DNA from: Ferrimicrobium sp.
Lineage (GTDB): Bacteria; Actinomycetota; Acidimicrobiia; Acidimicrobiales; Acidimicrobiaceae
NCBI GenBank assembly: GCA_022690815.1
Contig: JALCZJ010000016.1
Span: 1 to 53,341, forward strand
Length of the DNA stretch: 53,341 nucleotides
Direction of reading: 5' to 3'
Position 1 is the stretch's first letter. Every line of letters starts with the position of its first letter. Below the pieces are notes generated by a model. The model made no database searches. It saw nothing but the letters and a program-made list of their open reading frames with translations, and was not told the origin of the DNA. Below are positions 30,204 to 39,144 of the stretch, in pieces. The translations under genes and the position numbers were made by a program.

Positions 30204-30646
30204 CAACCATGGAACCAGATGCCCTGCACATGCACACAAGTAGCGACAATCTCCCACCCCGTCACGACACCCTGTCCACTTGGGTGAGCTTCGTTCGGGT
30301 TAGATCATCCAACACCGCTTTGCGCCTTTGCACACAGCGGTCGCAGTACCCAACGTCGACGGCGTCTAAGCTTTGGCCACCCTAGAACCCGGAGGGTCCA
30401 AACATGGCAGAATGTCTCCTGACCACCAGCAGTTCAAGGCATACGATGATTGTTCCTCAACGGTCCACAACGACAAGGCCAACCGTGACGATCGTCGTCG
30501 GTCGAAGGACTCTCCCGATCACATTAATCGCTGGGATGTCGATCGAGGCTCTCGCTCTCCGCCACCAGAGCCAGGGCTGTGCCTTGTTACCGTGAAACGC
30601 CAACCCAAGTACGCAGGCGGCGATTACATCACCAGGAGGGGGACTA
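30204..30646. other. Intergenic stretch upstream of the two-component genes
   Basis: About 440 bases without a gene. A small hairpin ACCCT/AGGGT occurs near 30378-30396. It may hold a promoter for the regulator operon. Confidence 0.4.
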
Positions 30647-31300
30647 ATGCACCCGATTCAACTGCTCCTCGTCGATGACCACGAGGTCATCATTGATGGT
30701 GTTCGTGCCATGCTTCGCAACTACGCCGACGAGGTGGTGGTCCTAGCGGCCGTGAAGACGACTGGGGAGGCAATGGATTACCTCGGCAACCAGTCACCTG
30801 ATCTGATTCTCACCGACGCCCGGCTCAAAGGTGGCTCAGGTTTCGAGCTTTTAGAGCAGGTCGTATCGGCAGGCATTGAGGCTCCCGTCGTCTTTTACAC
30901 CGCCTATGACGACGAGGCCTATCTGTTCCGGGCACTTCGTGGCGGCGCCCGTGGCTACATCCTCAAACAGGCCACTGGCGCCGAACTCGTCGGGCTCCTC
31001 ACCCGTGTCATGGCGGGTGAGATCACGATTGATCCATCTATTGCCGGCCGGGTCGCCCTGCTCGCGGCGAGGCTACAGTTTGGCGAGTTTTGGCCCGGCG
31101 CACATCTGGGTCTCACGCAACGCGAGAGCGAAATTCTTGAGCTCATCGTCAAAGGAATGTCAACAAAGATGATTGCACAGAGCCTTTTTCTGGGTGAAGA
31201 GACGGTAAAAAGTCATCTATCTTCGATCTATCGGAAGCTCAAGGTAAAGTCACGCGCTGAGGCGGTCGCAGTCGCCTTGAAAGATGTAACCTTTCGATGA
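30647..31300 (+). CDS. NarL/FixJ-type response regulator
   Basis: Response regulator of 217 residues. The receiver domain (1-120) has acidic residues Asp10/Asp11, the phospho-acceptor Asp57 in DLILTDARL, a conserved Thr in FYTAYDD and the Lys in GYILKQAT. The LuxR-type HTH (about 148-210) reads LTQRESEILELIVKGMSTKMIAQSLFLGEETVKSHLSSIYRKL. AGGAGGGGG lies upstream. The stop overlaps the kinase start by four bases. Its position inside the Calvin cluster suggests it adjusts expression of the carbon-fixation genes; that is inference. Confidence 0.93.
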   Translation: MHPIQLLLVDDHEVIIDGVRAMLRNYADEVVVLAAVKTTGEAMDYLGNQSPDLILTDARLKGGSGFELLEQVVSAGIEAPVVFYTAYDDEAYLFRALRGGARGYILKQATGAELVGLLTRVMAGEITIDPSIAGRVALLAARLQFGEFWPGAHLGLTQRESEILELIVKGMSTKMIAQSLFLGEETVKSHLSSIYRKLKVKSRAEAVAVALKDVTFR

Positions 31301-32499
31301 TTCTCGAACCCGACGAACTCACCCTCTATCGCAAGCTCGCGCTCGTGCTCGCGCAGAACCTCACGCTCGACCAGCTCGCTACCCAATCGGCTCAGCTCGT
31401 GGTTGAGGCAGTTGGTGCCAGTGTTTGCTTCGTGCACCTCGTCAACCAGGAGTTGACTCGCATCGAGTTGGTTGGTGCTACCCCGCCCTTTGACACCTAT
31501 CGTCGTCGCGTATCGCTCGGCCTTGGCGACGGCATCGCCGGCTGGGTCGCCCAGACCGGACAGGTTGCCGTTGTTCCTGACAAGTGGAGTGATCACCGTT
31601 ATCGCTATCTTCCCGAGCTGCAAGGAGAGCGCTTTCGCGCGCTGATCTCCGTGCCGATGCTCAACGTCAACGCAACGGTGGTCGGCGTCCTCAACGTCCA
31701 CTGGCAACGCGACGATGTCGATCTCGATCACCATCTAGAGGTACTCACCAGCGTGGCCAGCTTCCTCGCTGGCGCCTTCGATCACGCGCTCCTCGTGGAA
31801 CAGCTGGCAGCACACGAACGCACCTTAGAAGGGTTCACCCAACAGCTGATCGACGCCCAAGAGGCTGAACGACGCCGCATCCAGCTTGACCTCCACGATG
31901 GCGTCCTTCAGCAGGTTCACGCTGCTTACTATCGTCTTGAGGCGATCAAGGCCGCTCGCGGGCTCGACGAGAATGAAGTCAGAGATGTCCGAATTGCCTC
32001 AGAACTGCTTCGATCCAGTGCCGAAGCGATTCGTCACATTACTGGAGACTCAGCTCGGCAAGTCCTCGACGAACTTGGCTTTCCAGAGGCCGTTCACACC
32101 TTGGCAACCTCATATCCGGACTTCTCCGTCGTCGTCACGGATCGAACCGATCAGCTCGAAGGGACCCTTGAACCCACACGAGCGCTTGCAACCCTGCGCA
32201 TTCTTCAGGAGGCCCTCAACAACGCCTGGAAACACTCCGGTGTCCATCAATGCGAACTCCGCCTCACGACGATCGGTGGAGACCTCGTGATTGTTGTCCG
32301 CGATCGTGGCAATGGTTTCGATCTTGAACAGACGACGTTGGCGACCAGCCTCGGAGTCCGAGGCATGCGTGAGCGTACTCGTATGATCGGCGGTCACCTC
32401 GAACTCTACTCAACTATGGGAGAGGGCACGCTGGTGCGTCTGCGTCTGCCGCTTGTCGCCCATGCAGTCGAAGGCACTGGTTTGCCCAGGCGTCGATGA
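31297..32499 (+). CDS. Soluble GAF-domain sensor histidine kinase (HisKA_3)
   Basis: Cytoplasmic kinase of 400 residues with no transmembrane segment. A GAF domain spans about 15-165. The dimerisation/phospho-acceptor helix EAERRRIQLDLHDGVLQQVHAA has His200 as phosphorylation site. The ATPase domain follows, with LRILQEALNNAWKHSG (N box), VRDRGNGFDL (G1) and GVRGMRERTRMIGGHLEL (G2). Partners the response regulator. A GAF input with no haem or Fe-S cysteine cluster evident suggests small-molecule or redox sensing, signal unknown. Confidence 0.93.
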   Translation: MILEPDELTLYRKLALVLAQNLTLDQLATQSAQLVVEAVGASVCFVHLVNQELTRIELVGATPPFDTYRRRVSLGLGDGIAGWVAQTGQVAVVPDKWSDHRYRYLPELQGERFRALISVPMLNVNATVVGVLNVHWQRDDVDLDHHLEVLTSVASFLAGAFDHALLVEQLAAHERTLEGFTQQLIDAQEAERRRIQLDLHDGVLQQVHAAYYRLEAIKAARGLDENEVRDVRIASELLRSSAEAIRHITGDSARQVLDELGFPEAVHTLATSYPDFSVVVTDRTDQLEGTLEPTRALATLRILQEALNNAWKHSGVHQCELRLTTIGGDLVIVVRDRGNGFDLEQTTLATSLGVRGMRERTRMIGGHLELYSTMGEGTLVRLRLPLVAHAVEGTGLPRRR

Positions 32500-33210
32500 A
32501 TAGTTGACGCCAAACGGGCACACAGACGCCACGTCGCTCGCGGAGTTTCGGCACATGGCATCGCCACTGGCCTCACCCCAACCATCACCCATCTTGGGGA
32601 GGAGAGAGCCGACACGTATCCGCTAGGTTGGGATGACATTGATGAGCCAAGGGGTGATGGCAAAGATGAACGCACAGCAGCCGCTCGATTACACACATGA
32701 AGAGCGCGCTCCTCATCAGGGTGACGATTTACCAGTCATCGGAGATAATGCCACGACTCAAGCGCCATGCCGGCACGCACAGGCCTCGTCCACACGACCC
32801 CCATCCCAGCACCGAGACACGCAACATCAAGGCGCTGGGCATCAAGCAGATCACAACATGGCTGAACTCCAGTGGCCGCCGACACACGGGGTTCAGGTGG
32901 CCCCATCAAGGTACACGTATCGTCACACGGGATACCCGGGCACAGTGACCACCACTCTTGAGATCTTGGGTCGTGTAGCGTTAGCTCGACGCAAGTCATA
33001 TCCAGGGGTGCTCGCTCAGGCTCTCGCTCACCCGTGCAACGTTACTTCTCCGAAGCTTCCTACATCTGCGACAGCTCCAGGCCAGCGTCACATGCCGCCC
33101 ACGGCCACCATCGCGCAGGCCTCATCACCAACCACCATCACGAGGCGGGAACGATGCTCAACCTGGTGCCAGCACGCAGAGGAGCATCCCCACGTACAAG
33201 GAGTTCGCAC
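32500..33210. other. Long leader upstream of the fusion gene
   Basis: About 710 bases before the transketolase start. Frames are open, including one of 193 codons at 32633 and the upstream extension of the transketolase frame, but their residues look non-coding. A promoter for the fusion gene and prkB-like genes is expected here; no clear -35/-10 or riboswitch was recognised. Confidence 0.4.
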
Positions 33211-36072
33211 ATGAAGGCACTCGACCAGCGCGCCATCACTACCGTCCGCATGCTCGCCATCGATCAGGTCGAGGCGGCCCAATCTGGACACCCGGGGATA
33301 GCGCTTGGCCTCGCACCCATTGCCTACACCCTCTTTTCACGCATCATGAACTTTGATCCCCTGGACCCCACCTGGCCTAACCGTGATAGGTTCGTCCTCT
33401 CCCCTGGTCATGGGTCCGCGCTCCTCTATGCCCTCTTGCACCTGTTTGGCTATGATCTTCCCATCGACGAGCTGAGGCGCTTTCGCCAGCTCGGATCCAA
33501 GACCCCCGGGCACCCGGAGTATGGTGTAACACCCGGGGTCGAGACTACCACCGGCCCGCTCGGTCAGGGACTGGCAACCGCCGTCGGGATGGCGATCGCC
33601 GAGGCGAAGCAACGCGCAATGAGCGATGGCGTCATCGACCACCACACCTTCGTCTTGGTCTCTGACGGTGATCTCATGGAGGGAATCAGTCACGAGGCCG
33701 CCTCCCTCGCTGGTCACCTGCGCCTCGGTCGCCTCATCGTTGGCTATGACTCCAATGACATCACCATCGATGGTCCACGGCACCAGTCGTGCACCGATGA
33801 TGTGGTCATGCGGTTTGTGTCCTATGGCTGGCAGGTACTCACGATTGCAGACACTGAGGATGTCGAGGAGATCGAACGGGTCTACCGCGAGGCCATGGCC
33901 GACGAACGTCCCACCCTGATCGTGGCCCCAACCATCATCGGACGTGGCGCACCCACCAAAGAGAACACCGCAAAGGCCCACGGGGCACCCCTTGGTGCCA
34001 GCGAGCTTGGCGCCACCAAGGCTGGCTATGGTTGGCCTGATGAGCCGACGTTCCTCGTCCCTGACGAGGTGAGGACCTACGTTGACCAACAGATCGCGGC
34101 CAAACGGGTAATCCATGAGAGCTGGGAAGAGGCCAATCCAACTGGGGGTGTCACAGCTAGCACAACCGTTGATGCCAGTGACATCACCGTGACAACCGAG
34201 CCCGTGGCGACTCGAGTGGCATCTGCGACCTATCTGGCTCGTGTCGCCGCTCATGACCCAACGCTCATCGGGGGTTCGGCTGACCTCGCCGAGTCGACTG
34301 GGCTCAACGTCGGTCTTGTGGCGATCACTGCTCGGGACTTCTCCGGGTCAGTGATCCACTTTGGCATCCGCGAACACGCGATGGCTGCTATTGCCAACGG
34401 GCTTGCGCTCTCGGGCTATTGCCCATACGTCTCGACGTTTCTGGTCTTTTCCGACTATCTGCGTCCAGCACTTCGTCTCAGTGCCCTCATGGGCCTCGGG
34501 GTCATCTACCTCTTCTCCCATGACTCCTTCGCCGTTGGCGAGGACGGGCCAACCCATCAGCCCATCGAACAGCTCGAAGCACTGAGGATCATCCCAAATA
34601 CTCAGGTGTTGCGCCCAGCCGATGCCTTTGAGACCTACGCCTGTTGGGAGCTTGCACGAAGCGAACGCTCCCGACCCACCATCTTGGTCCTGACGCGCCA
34701 ACCACTCCCTCAGCTTCCAAGCTCCGAGTCGCCCACTTGGCTCGTAGACACCGGTGCGAGGGTGGTCCACGATACTGAGAACAACCCAGAAGTCGTCCTG
34801 GTGGCTTCGGGATCGGAGGTAGCGCTCGCAATCGCGGCTGCCAAGATTTTGAAAGACGAGGATGACATCGACGCCCGGGTCATCTCCGTGCCCCATCGTG
34901 AGCGCTTCTTGGGTATCGATCCAAGAGAGCGCGATCTTCTCGCCCCGACTGGGATCCCTCGCCTCGTCGTTGAGGCCTCGGTCGGTACCGGCTGGCATGA
35001 GTTCCTAAGTCCCGGCGACCGACTCTATGGCATCAACCGGTTCGGCGCCTCCGCCCCGATTGACGACGTGGCCGCCTATCTTGGCTTTACCCCTGACAAG
35101 ATCGCCGAGGCAGCTCTTGATCTCGTCGTCGAGGCCTATCGGCTTGGCCAGCCCTCGCATCTGGTAGCTGACCTACTCAGAGCCACGGAGGCGGCGGCCT
35201 GTGCAACCCTTGACGAGGTGGGGCTTGGCGACAAGAACCGAGCTGATCAAGCGGCGGTGTCAGCGATGCGCGAAGAGCTTGGGCGCCTCCCGGTCTTGGC
35301 CACCGTTATCGTCGGTGAGGGTGAGAAGGATCATGCACCCATGCTCTTTGTTGGCGAGCGACTCGGTACCGGTACGATCGACATCGATCTTGCCATCGAC
35401 CCGCTCGAGGGGACCAACTTTGCCGCCTCCGGCAGGGAGGGGGCAATTTCGGTGATCGCCGCTGCCCCATCGGGGGGACTACGAGCTCTACCGGGATACT
35501 ACCTTGAGAAGCTCATCGTCGGGGAACGAGCCGCTGGGGTCATCGACCTCGATCGCCCACTCCTGGAAAACGTCAAGCGGGTCGCGAGTCGCCTCGGACT
35601 CGGCGTCGGGGAGACCACCGTTGTGGTTCTTGCAAAGCCTCGACACGCAACTCAAATCGCAGATCTTCGCGCTCATGGGGTACCGGTACTTGAGATCTCC
35701 GATGGCGACGTCATGGCCAGCCTGAGGGTCTTGAGCGGAGATCCCAATACCGCGATGCTCTGGGGGATCGGTGGAACACCTGAAGGCGTGATCTCAGCGG
35801 CAGCGACACTCGCACTCTCGGGTCAGATGCAGGCCAGGTGCGCTCCCCAAAGTGAGCAAGAGGCTACGACCGTGGCAGGCGTCTACCCTGACTACGCGAC
35901 CCGGTGCTTCGAAGCTAGTGAGTTAGCACATCCGAGCTCGATCGTGGTCGCGACCTCGGTGAGTGGCGCCTACCCGTTGGCACCACCTCGAAGCGTCGGT
36001 GAGTTTACTTACCTCGAGAGCCTGTGGATTGGGGAGGGGCGATATGGGATCATTCGGCGCCTTGTTCCATAG
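33211..36072 (+). CDS. Transketolase - class II fructose-1,6-bisphosphatase (GlpX) fusion
   Basis: One 953-residue frame joins two Calvin enzymes. Residues 1-640 are a complete transketolase: thiamine-diphosphate domain (SGHPGIALGLAP, HGSALLYALLHL, LVSDGDLMEGISHEA, YDSNDITIDG), pyrimidine domain with catalytic Glu388 in GIREHAMAAIANG and HDSFAVGEDGPTHQP, and C-terminal domain to about 635. Residues 651-953 are a GlpX-type FBPase: GLGDKNRADQAAVSAMR (Asp674), IVGEGEKDHAPMLFVGE, and AIDPLEGT (Asp730, Glu733, Thr735, matching E. coli GlpX Asp85/Glu88/Thr90). The frame is open from 33034, but AAGGAG lies 8 bases before ATG 33211, so that start is used. No stop or shift at the junction. The phosphatase makes F6P (and perhaps S7P), which is the substrate of the transketolase half. 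GlpX is slightly short (303 versus about 336). Confidence 0.93.
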   Translation: MKALDQRAITTVRMLAIDQVEAAQSGHPGIALGLAPIAYTLFSRIMNFDPLDPTWPNRDRFVLSPGHGSALLYALLHLFGYDLPIDELRRFRQLGSKTPGHPEYGVTPGVETTTGPLGQGLATAVGMAIAEAKQRAMSDGVIDHHTFVLVSDGDLMEGISHEAASLAGHLRLGRLIVGYDSNDITIDGPRHQSCTDDVVMRFVSYGWQVLTIADTEDVEEIERVYREAMADERPTLIVAPTIIGRGAPTKENTAKAHGAPLGASELGATKAGYGWPDEPTFLVPDEVRTYVDQQIAAKRVIHESWEEANPTGGVTASTTVDASDITVTTEPVATRVASATYLARVAAHDPTLIGGSADLAESTGLNVGLVAITARDFSGSVIHFGIREHAMAAIANGLALSGYCPYVSTFLVFSDYLRPALRLSALMGLGVIYLFSHDSFAVGEDGPTHQPIEQLEALRIIPNTQVLRPADAFETYACWELARSERSRPTILVLTRQPLPQLPSSESPTWLVDTGARVVHDTENNPEVVLVASGSEVALAIAAAKILKDEDDIDARVISVPHRERFLGIDPRERDLLAPTGIPRLVVEASVGTGWHEFLSPGDRLYGINRFGASAPIDDVAAYLGFTPDKIAEAALDLVVEAYRLGQPSHLVADLLRATEAAACATLDEVGLGDKNRADQAAVSAMREELGRLPVLATVIVGEGEKDHAPMLFVGERLGTGTIDIDLAIDPLEGTNFAASGREGAISVIAAAPSGGLRALPGYYLEKLIVGERAAGVIDLDRPLLENVKRVASRLGLGVGETTVVVLAKPRHATQIADLRAHGVPVLEISDGDVMASLRVLSGDPNTAMLWGIGGTPEGVISAAATLALSGQMQARCAPQSEQEATTVAGVYPDYATRCFEASELAHPSSIVVATSVSGAYPLAPPRSVGEFTYLESLWIGEGRYGIIRRLVP

Positions 36073-36161
36073 CGCATCCGCGACCCACACGGCAACCGAG
36101 AAGACCGCGCTGCCCAGCGGCACCAAAGATCATTAGCAGCCCACGTCATCAAGGAGACCTC

Positions 36162-37088
36162 ATGCCCCATCGAATAGCAGCGATCCAAAAACTACTCGCC
36201 ACCGAGCCTCATCCGCCGAGGGTCGCCATGTTGGCAATCGGTGGGGACTCGGCTTCTGGCAAAACGACCCTCACCAAAGGATTGGTGCAGGCGCTCGGCA
36301 AGGACCGTATCACCTCATTTTGCACGGACGACTATCATCGCTACGACCGCCAGGAACGCAAGGCCCTCCCCTTCACCCCACTCAATCCCGAATGTAACTA
36401 TCTGAAAATCATGGAGCAACACCTCCAGCTCCTAACACTCGGACAACCAATCCTCAAGCCCAAATACCACCACGCTGATGGGACTCTCGGGCGGCCCGAG
36501 CTGTTTACACCAAGCGAGATTGTGATTGCGGAGGGACTATTCCCTCTATGGTCAAAACTCTCACGAGCCGCCTTTGACGTCACGGCCTACCTTGACCCAC
36601 CCGAGCCAATCCGTCGCGAGTGGAAGATCGCCAGGGACACCAGCAAACGAGGCTATACCAAGGAGCAGGTCCTTGCGGACCTCGAAAAACGTGAATCCGA
36701 GTCCGAAAAATATATCCGTCCACAGCGTGCCCATGCAGACCTAGTCATCTCGTTTGCTCCAGTCGAGGGCCGCGATCGTTTGAGCGCGACGATCTTGCTG
36801 CGGCCGACGGCGCCGCACCCCGATCTTCACGACATCCTCACTCCCTCCACTCGAGAGGCCGCTCACATCAAGCTCATTCGAGACCAAGATGGCAAGCCAG
36901 TTGATGCGCTGCACGTCCATGGGCACGCACCGGAGTCGGTCACTCGCATCGTCGAGGAGAAGCTGTGGGAGCACATCGGCCTCCCAGGCGAGATCCCCGA
37001 GAGTCTTGGGCGTATCAGCACGAGCGAGCGATCCGCCCCACTGGCGGTAGCTCAGCTCATCCTCTTGCACCATATGATCCAGGTATAG
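36162..37088 (+). CDS. prk: Phosphoribulokinase
   Basis: Kinase of 308 residues that makes RuBP from ribulose-5-phosphate. P-loop AIGGDSASGKTT (residues 25-36), FCTDDYHRYDRQERK with the catalytic Asp, PKYHHADGTLG, and IVIAEGLFPLWSK are typical. It resembles the longer cyanobacterial/plant class more than the proteobacterial one (inferred from the IRREWKIARDTSKRGYTKEQVL segment). The frame is open from 36024, overlapping the fusion gene, but ATG 36162 follows AAGGAG by five bases. It lies 89 bases downstream of the fusion gene and is the last Calvin gene. Confidence 0.94.
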   Translation: MPHRIAAIQKLLATEPHPPRVAMLAIGGDSASGKTTLTKGLVQALGKDRITSFCTDDYHRYDRQERKALPFTPLNPECNYLKIMEQHLQLLTLGQPILKPKYHHADGTLGRPELFTPSEIVIAEGLFPLWSKLSRAAFDVTAYLDPPEPIRREWKIARDTSKRGYTKEQVLADLEKRESESEKYIRPQRAHADLVISFAPVEGRDRLSATILLRPTAPHPDLHDILTPSTREAAHIKLIRDQDGKPVDALHVHGHAPESVTRIVEEKLWEHIGLPGEIPESLGRISTSERSAPLAVAQLILLHHMIQV

Positions 37089-37189
37089 ATGATCGGAGCG
37101 GGGATCCTCAGGCTCGAGACGCAAAGTGTCGATAGGCGAACCAACGACAAAGCCGCGATAACCTGTCTGCCACGCTGCTAGCTGCCCCG

Positions 37190-37410
37190 GGACCATTTGC
37201 ATTGGGTGTGACTCCCGCAGCGGAACATTATGCGGCCAACAGGATTGCCTTATGGACGTATGGAACCTCGTGCACTTGGTACCGTAACTGTCGAGATGGT
37301 ATCTCCAGCGCTCGTCGAAGTCGCTGTTGCGTAAGGCGCGCAGCTTTAAGATCGCATCTTCCTCACACTCCCATTGGCGAGAACGTGCAATGCCAGCAGC
37401 CGCCATACCG
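37190..37410 (-). pseudogene. Degenerate transposase C-terminus (ISKra4-like)
   Basis: Minus-strand translation around 37290-37400 gives WECEEDAILKLRALRNSDFDERWRYHL, and a one-base shift gives QLRYQVHEVPYVHKAILLAA. Together these resemble the C-terminal tail of ISKra4-type transposases (RALRxNxDFxxYWxxHxxxExxRxHxxRY). No catalytic region, terminal repeats or full frame remain. Family assignment from memory of motifs, so low confidence. Confidence 0.4.
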
Positions 37411-37800
37411 GCTTTCCCTTGCCAATACATAGTGTGAATTCTCACTATGGAGCTTCTCGTTCTCCGAAGCCTCGGGGCTCCGGTACGGGACGGCCCTCTG
37501 CGTAGGCCTCCAAATTGATGGCTATCACGACGGCACCAGCTGCCAAGTGAGCGATAAGTTCGCGGACTCTCCATTGTACGCATGCGGTCAACGCCCAAGC
37601 TAGCGAAGCGTCCAGGGACTCAAGGAAGGCTGAGGCTTCGATGTCAAAGTTCCGGCAGGTGAGAAGGTGCGATTATTGATACTCATGGATTAGACGATGA
37701 CTGACAGAGCGTTCGGGCTTCCCCGAAGTGTTGTGACTTTCCACAGATTGACAGCGTCAACCGGGTCTAGTGCTATCGATCGTGAGGCATGGAATATGTT

Positions 37801-37855
37801 CGTGTATGAACCACTTTTCAACCGCAACCGGAACTAGTTTGGGTGCGGTTGATAA
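37801..37855. repeat. Dispersed repeat, copy 2
   Basis: Diverged copy of the 24855-24920 segment: GTGTATGAA, then AACC, ACCGGAACTAGTT and TGGGTGCGGTTGAT in the same order. It lies in the 37411-37939 gap before the sortase gene, where no gene is seen. The copy lacks the 12-base tandem duplication of copy 1. Confidence 0.5.
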
Positions 37856-37939
37856 CAGCTTCACCGACTCCCTGGCCAAATTGAGAGCTTCCGCCATGAC
37901 GGCAAAGCCGGACCTCATTCGCATTCCCCACCGTCAACC

Positions 37940-38992
37940 TTAGCTGACGTGCAGACCATCGAGTTCCACAGACCTACCGGTCACCTTAAACTCCTCGATG
38001 ACTGTGACTGGACCATGAGCAGTGTCAAGTGCCACCGTAGCACTTCCCGCAATCGCCCGAATGCCAATAGCATTTTCAGTCAGATCAGCGAGTGAGGCGA
38101 ATCCGGAGTATCCATCAGCCAGCGGGCGAACGGCACTGGCCGGTTGGTGAGTCAAAGCTGTTAGCTCGCTCACGCCACCTGCACGTGATGCATGCAACAA
38201 GGCTATCAGCCACGTTACCTCCGCACTTGCTAGAGAATATGGGCTACTTGAGGCGGTGAATGACGGAGAGGGATTACCAACAATAGCGAACGAACCCATT
38301 GGGAGATCATTGGCGACGAGGGACAGATTCTCATCGGCGATGGACTTCACAATTCCGACGGCTGTGAACCGTTGCTGCGCAGGGATAGCTGGCGTTCGCT
38401 CAATCCGAACCGATGAGACTAGCGTTGCACCAACAAGGTATCGATGAGGTGTCAAATACAAGGCATTGAGTGGCCAACAGGCCTCCAAGACGATGCTCGG
38501 GGAATGAGTATTCAACACCGGCGCGCCCACCTTTACCACTTCATGCCACGCAACCCGATACACCTGCTGGGCTGTCGGTGTATCTACTTCGACGAGATCC
38601 CCCCGACGCACACCGCCAAGTCCGGAAAACCAGCTGACATTGTGGGCGGCCAAGATCGAGGTTCCCGCCTGGCCAGGCATCACGCTCGTAGCAAGGTGAC
38701 CCACGGCCACATCGAGAACTGAGTCATTCGTACCCTGCTCAACTGGGGCAGCCAAACCAAGACTGGGAATTCTGAGTAAGGCTAAAACCCCGGAGGGCCA
38801 CGGCTTCGCCACACCTGCCGCAACGACCGCACGAACCTTACCGCCGCCAACGACAGCGGTGCGGGTGTAGAAGAATGCAATGCGTCCAGCCAAGAACAGA
38901 CCACCCAGAATGGCCAAAACGCCTAGTGAGATGAGGACCCGACGCGACGCACTTAGCCGAGCCGAGCTATGCCTGCCGCGGCGTGCACTCAT
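37940..38992 (-). CDS. Sortase with long C-terminal extension
   Basis: Membrane-anchored sortase of 350 residues (ATG at 38992, two codons after a TTG). TM helix about 20-42. The catalytic core (about 65-190) carries His117 in SILAAHNVSW, Cys172 in IVLEACWPL and Arg184 in YLTPHRYLVG, the His-Cys-Arg triad of sortases, most like class E/D. A further 150 residues beyond the core, rich in Ser/Ala, are not typical. It is the last gene of the surface operon, whose first gene encodes a likely sortase substrate. It attaches proteins bearing a sorting signal to the cell wall. Confidence 0.85.
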   Translation of the reverse strand: MSARRGRHSSARLSASRRVLISLGVLAILGGLFLAGRIAFFYTRTAVVGGGKVRAVVAAGVAKPWPSGVLALLRIPSLGLAAPVEQGTNDSVLDVAVGHLATSVMPGQAGTSILAAHNVSWFSGLGGVRRGDLVEVDTPTAQQVYRVAWHEVVKVGAPVLNTHSPSIVLEACWPLNALYLTPHRYLVGATLVSSVRIERTPAIPAQQRFTAVGIVKSIADENLSLVANDLPMGSFAIVGNPSPSFTASSSPYSLASAEVTWLIALLHASRAGGVSELTALTHQPASAVRPLADGYSGFASLADLTENAIGIRAIAGSATVALDTAHGPVTVIEEFKVTGRSVELDGLHVS

Positions 38993-39144
38993 TCCCAATT
39001 CACCGTCGACACTTCACAAACTCCAATAGAGTGACACTAGCATACGCGCTCCGTACCGGTAGGCTAATGGCCTCACGATCGTTCTTTGAGTCACAGTGCA
39101 GCAATCGTCCATAGACTCCTCTCTTGACAGGGAACACCTCCACA

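Noticed and set aside
33034-33210. 59-residue N-terminal extension of the transketolase
   Set aside because: Residues do not match transketolases; a good ribosome site lies before ATG 33211.
32633-33214. 193-codon frame before the fusion gene
   Set aside because: His/Gln/Thr-rich translation with no family pattern and poor ribosome site; ends over the transketolase start.
36741-37598. 285-codon minus-strand frame overlapping prk
   Set aside because: The 3' half is antisense to prk; only the upstream part has transposase-like residues and these need a frameshift.
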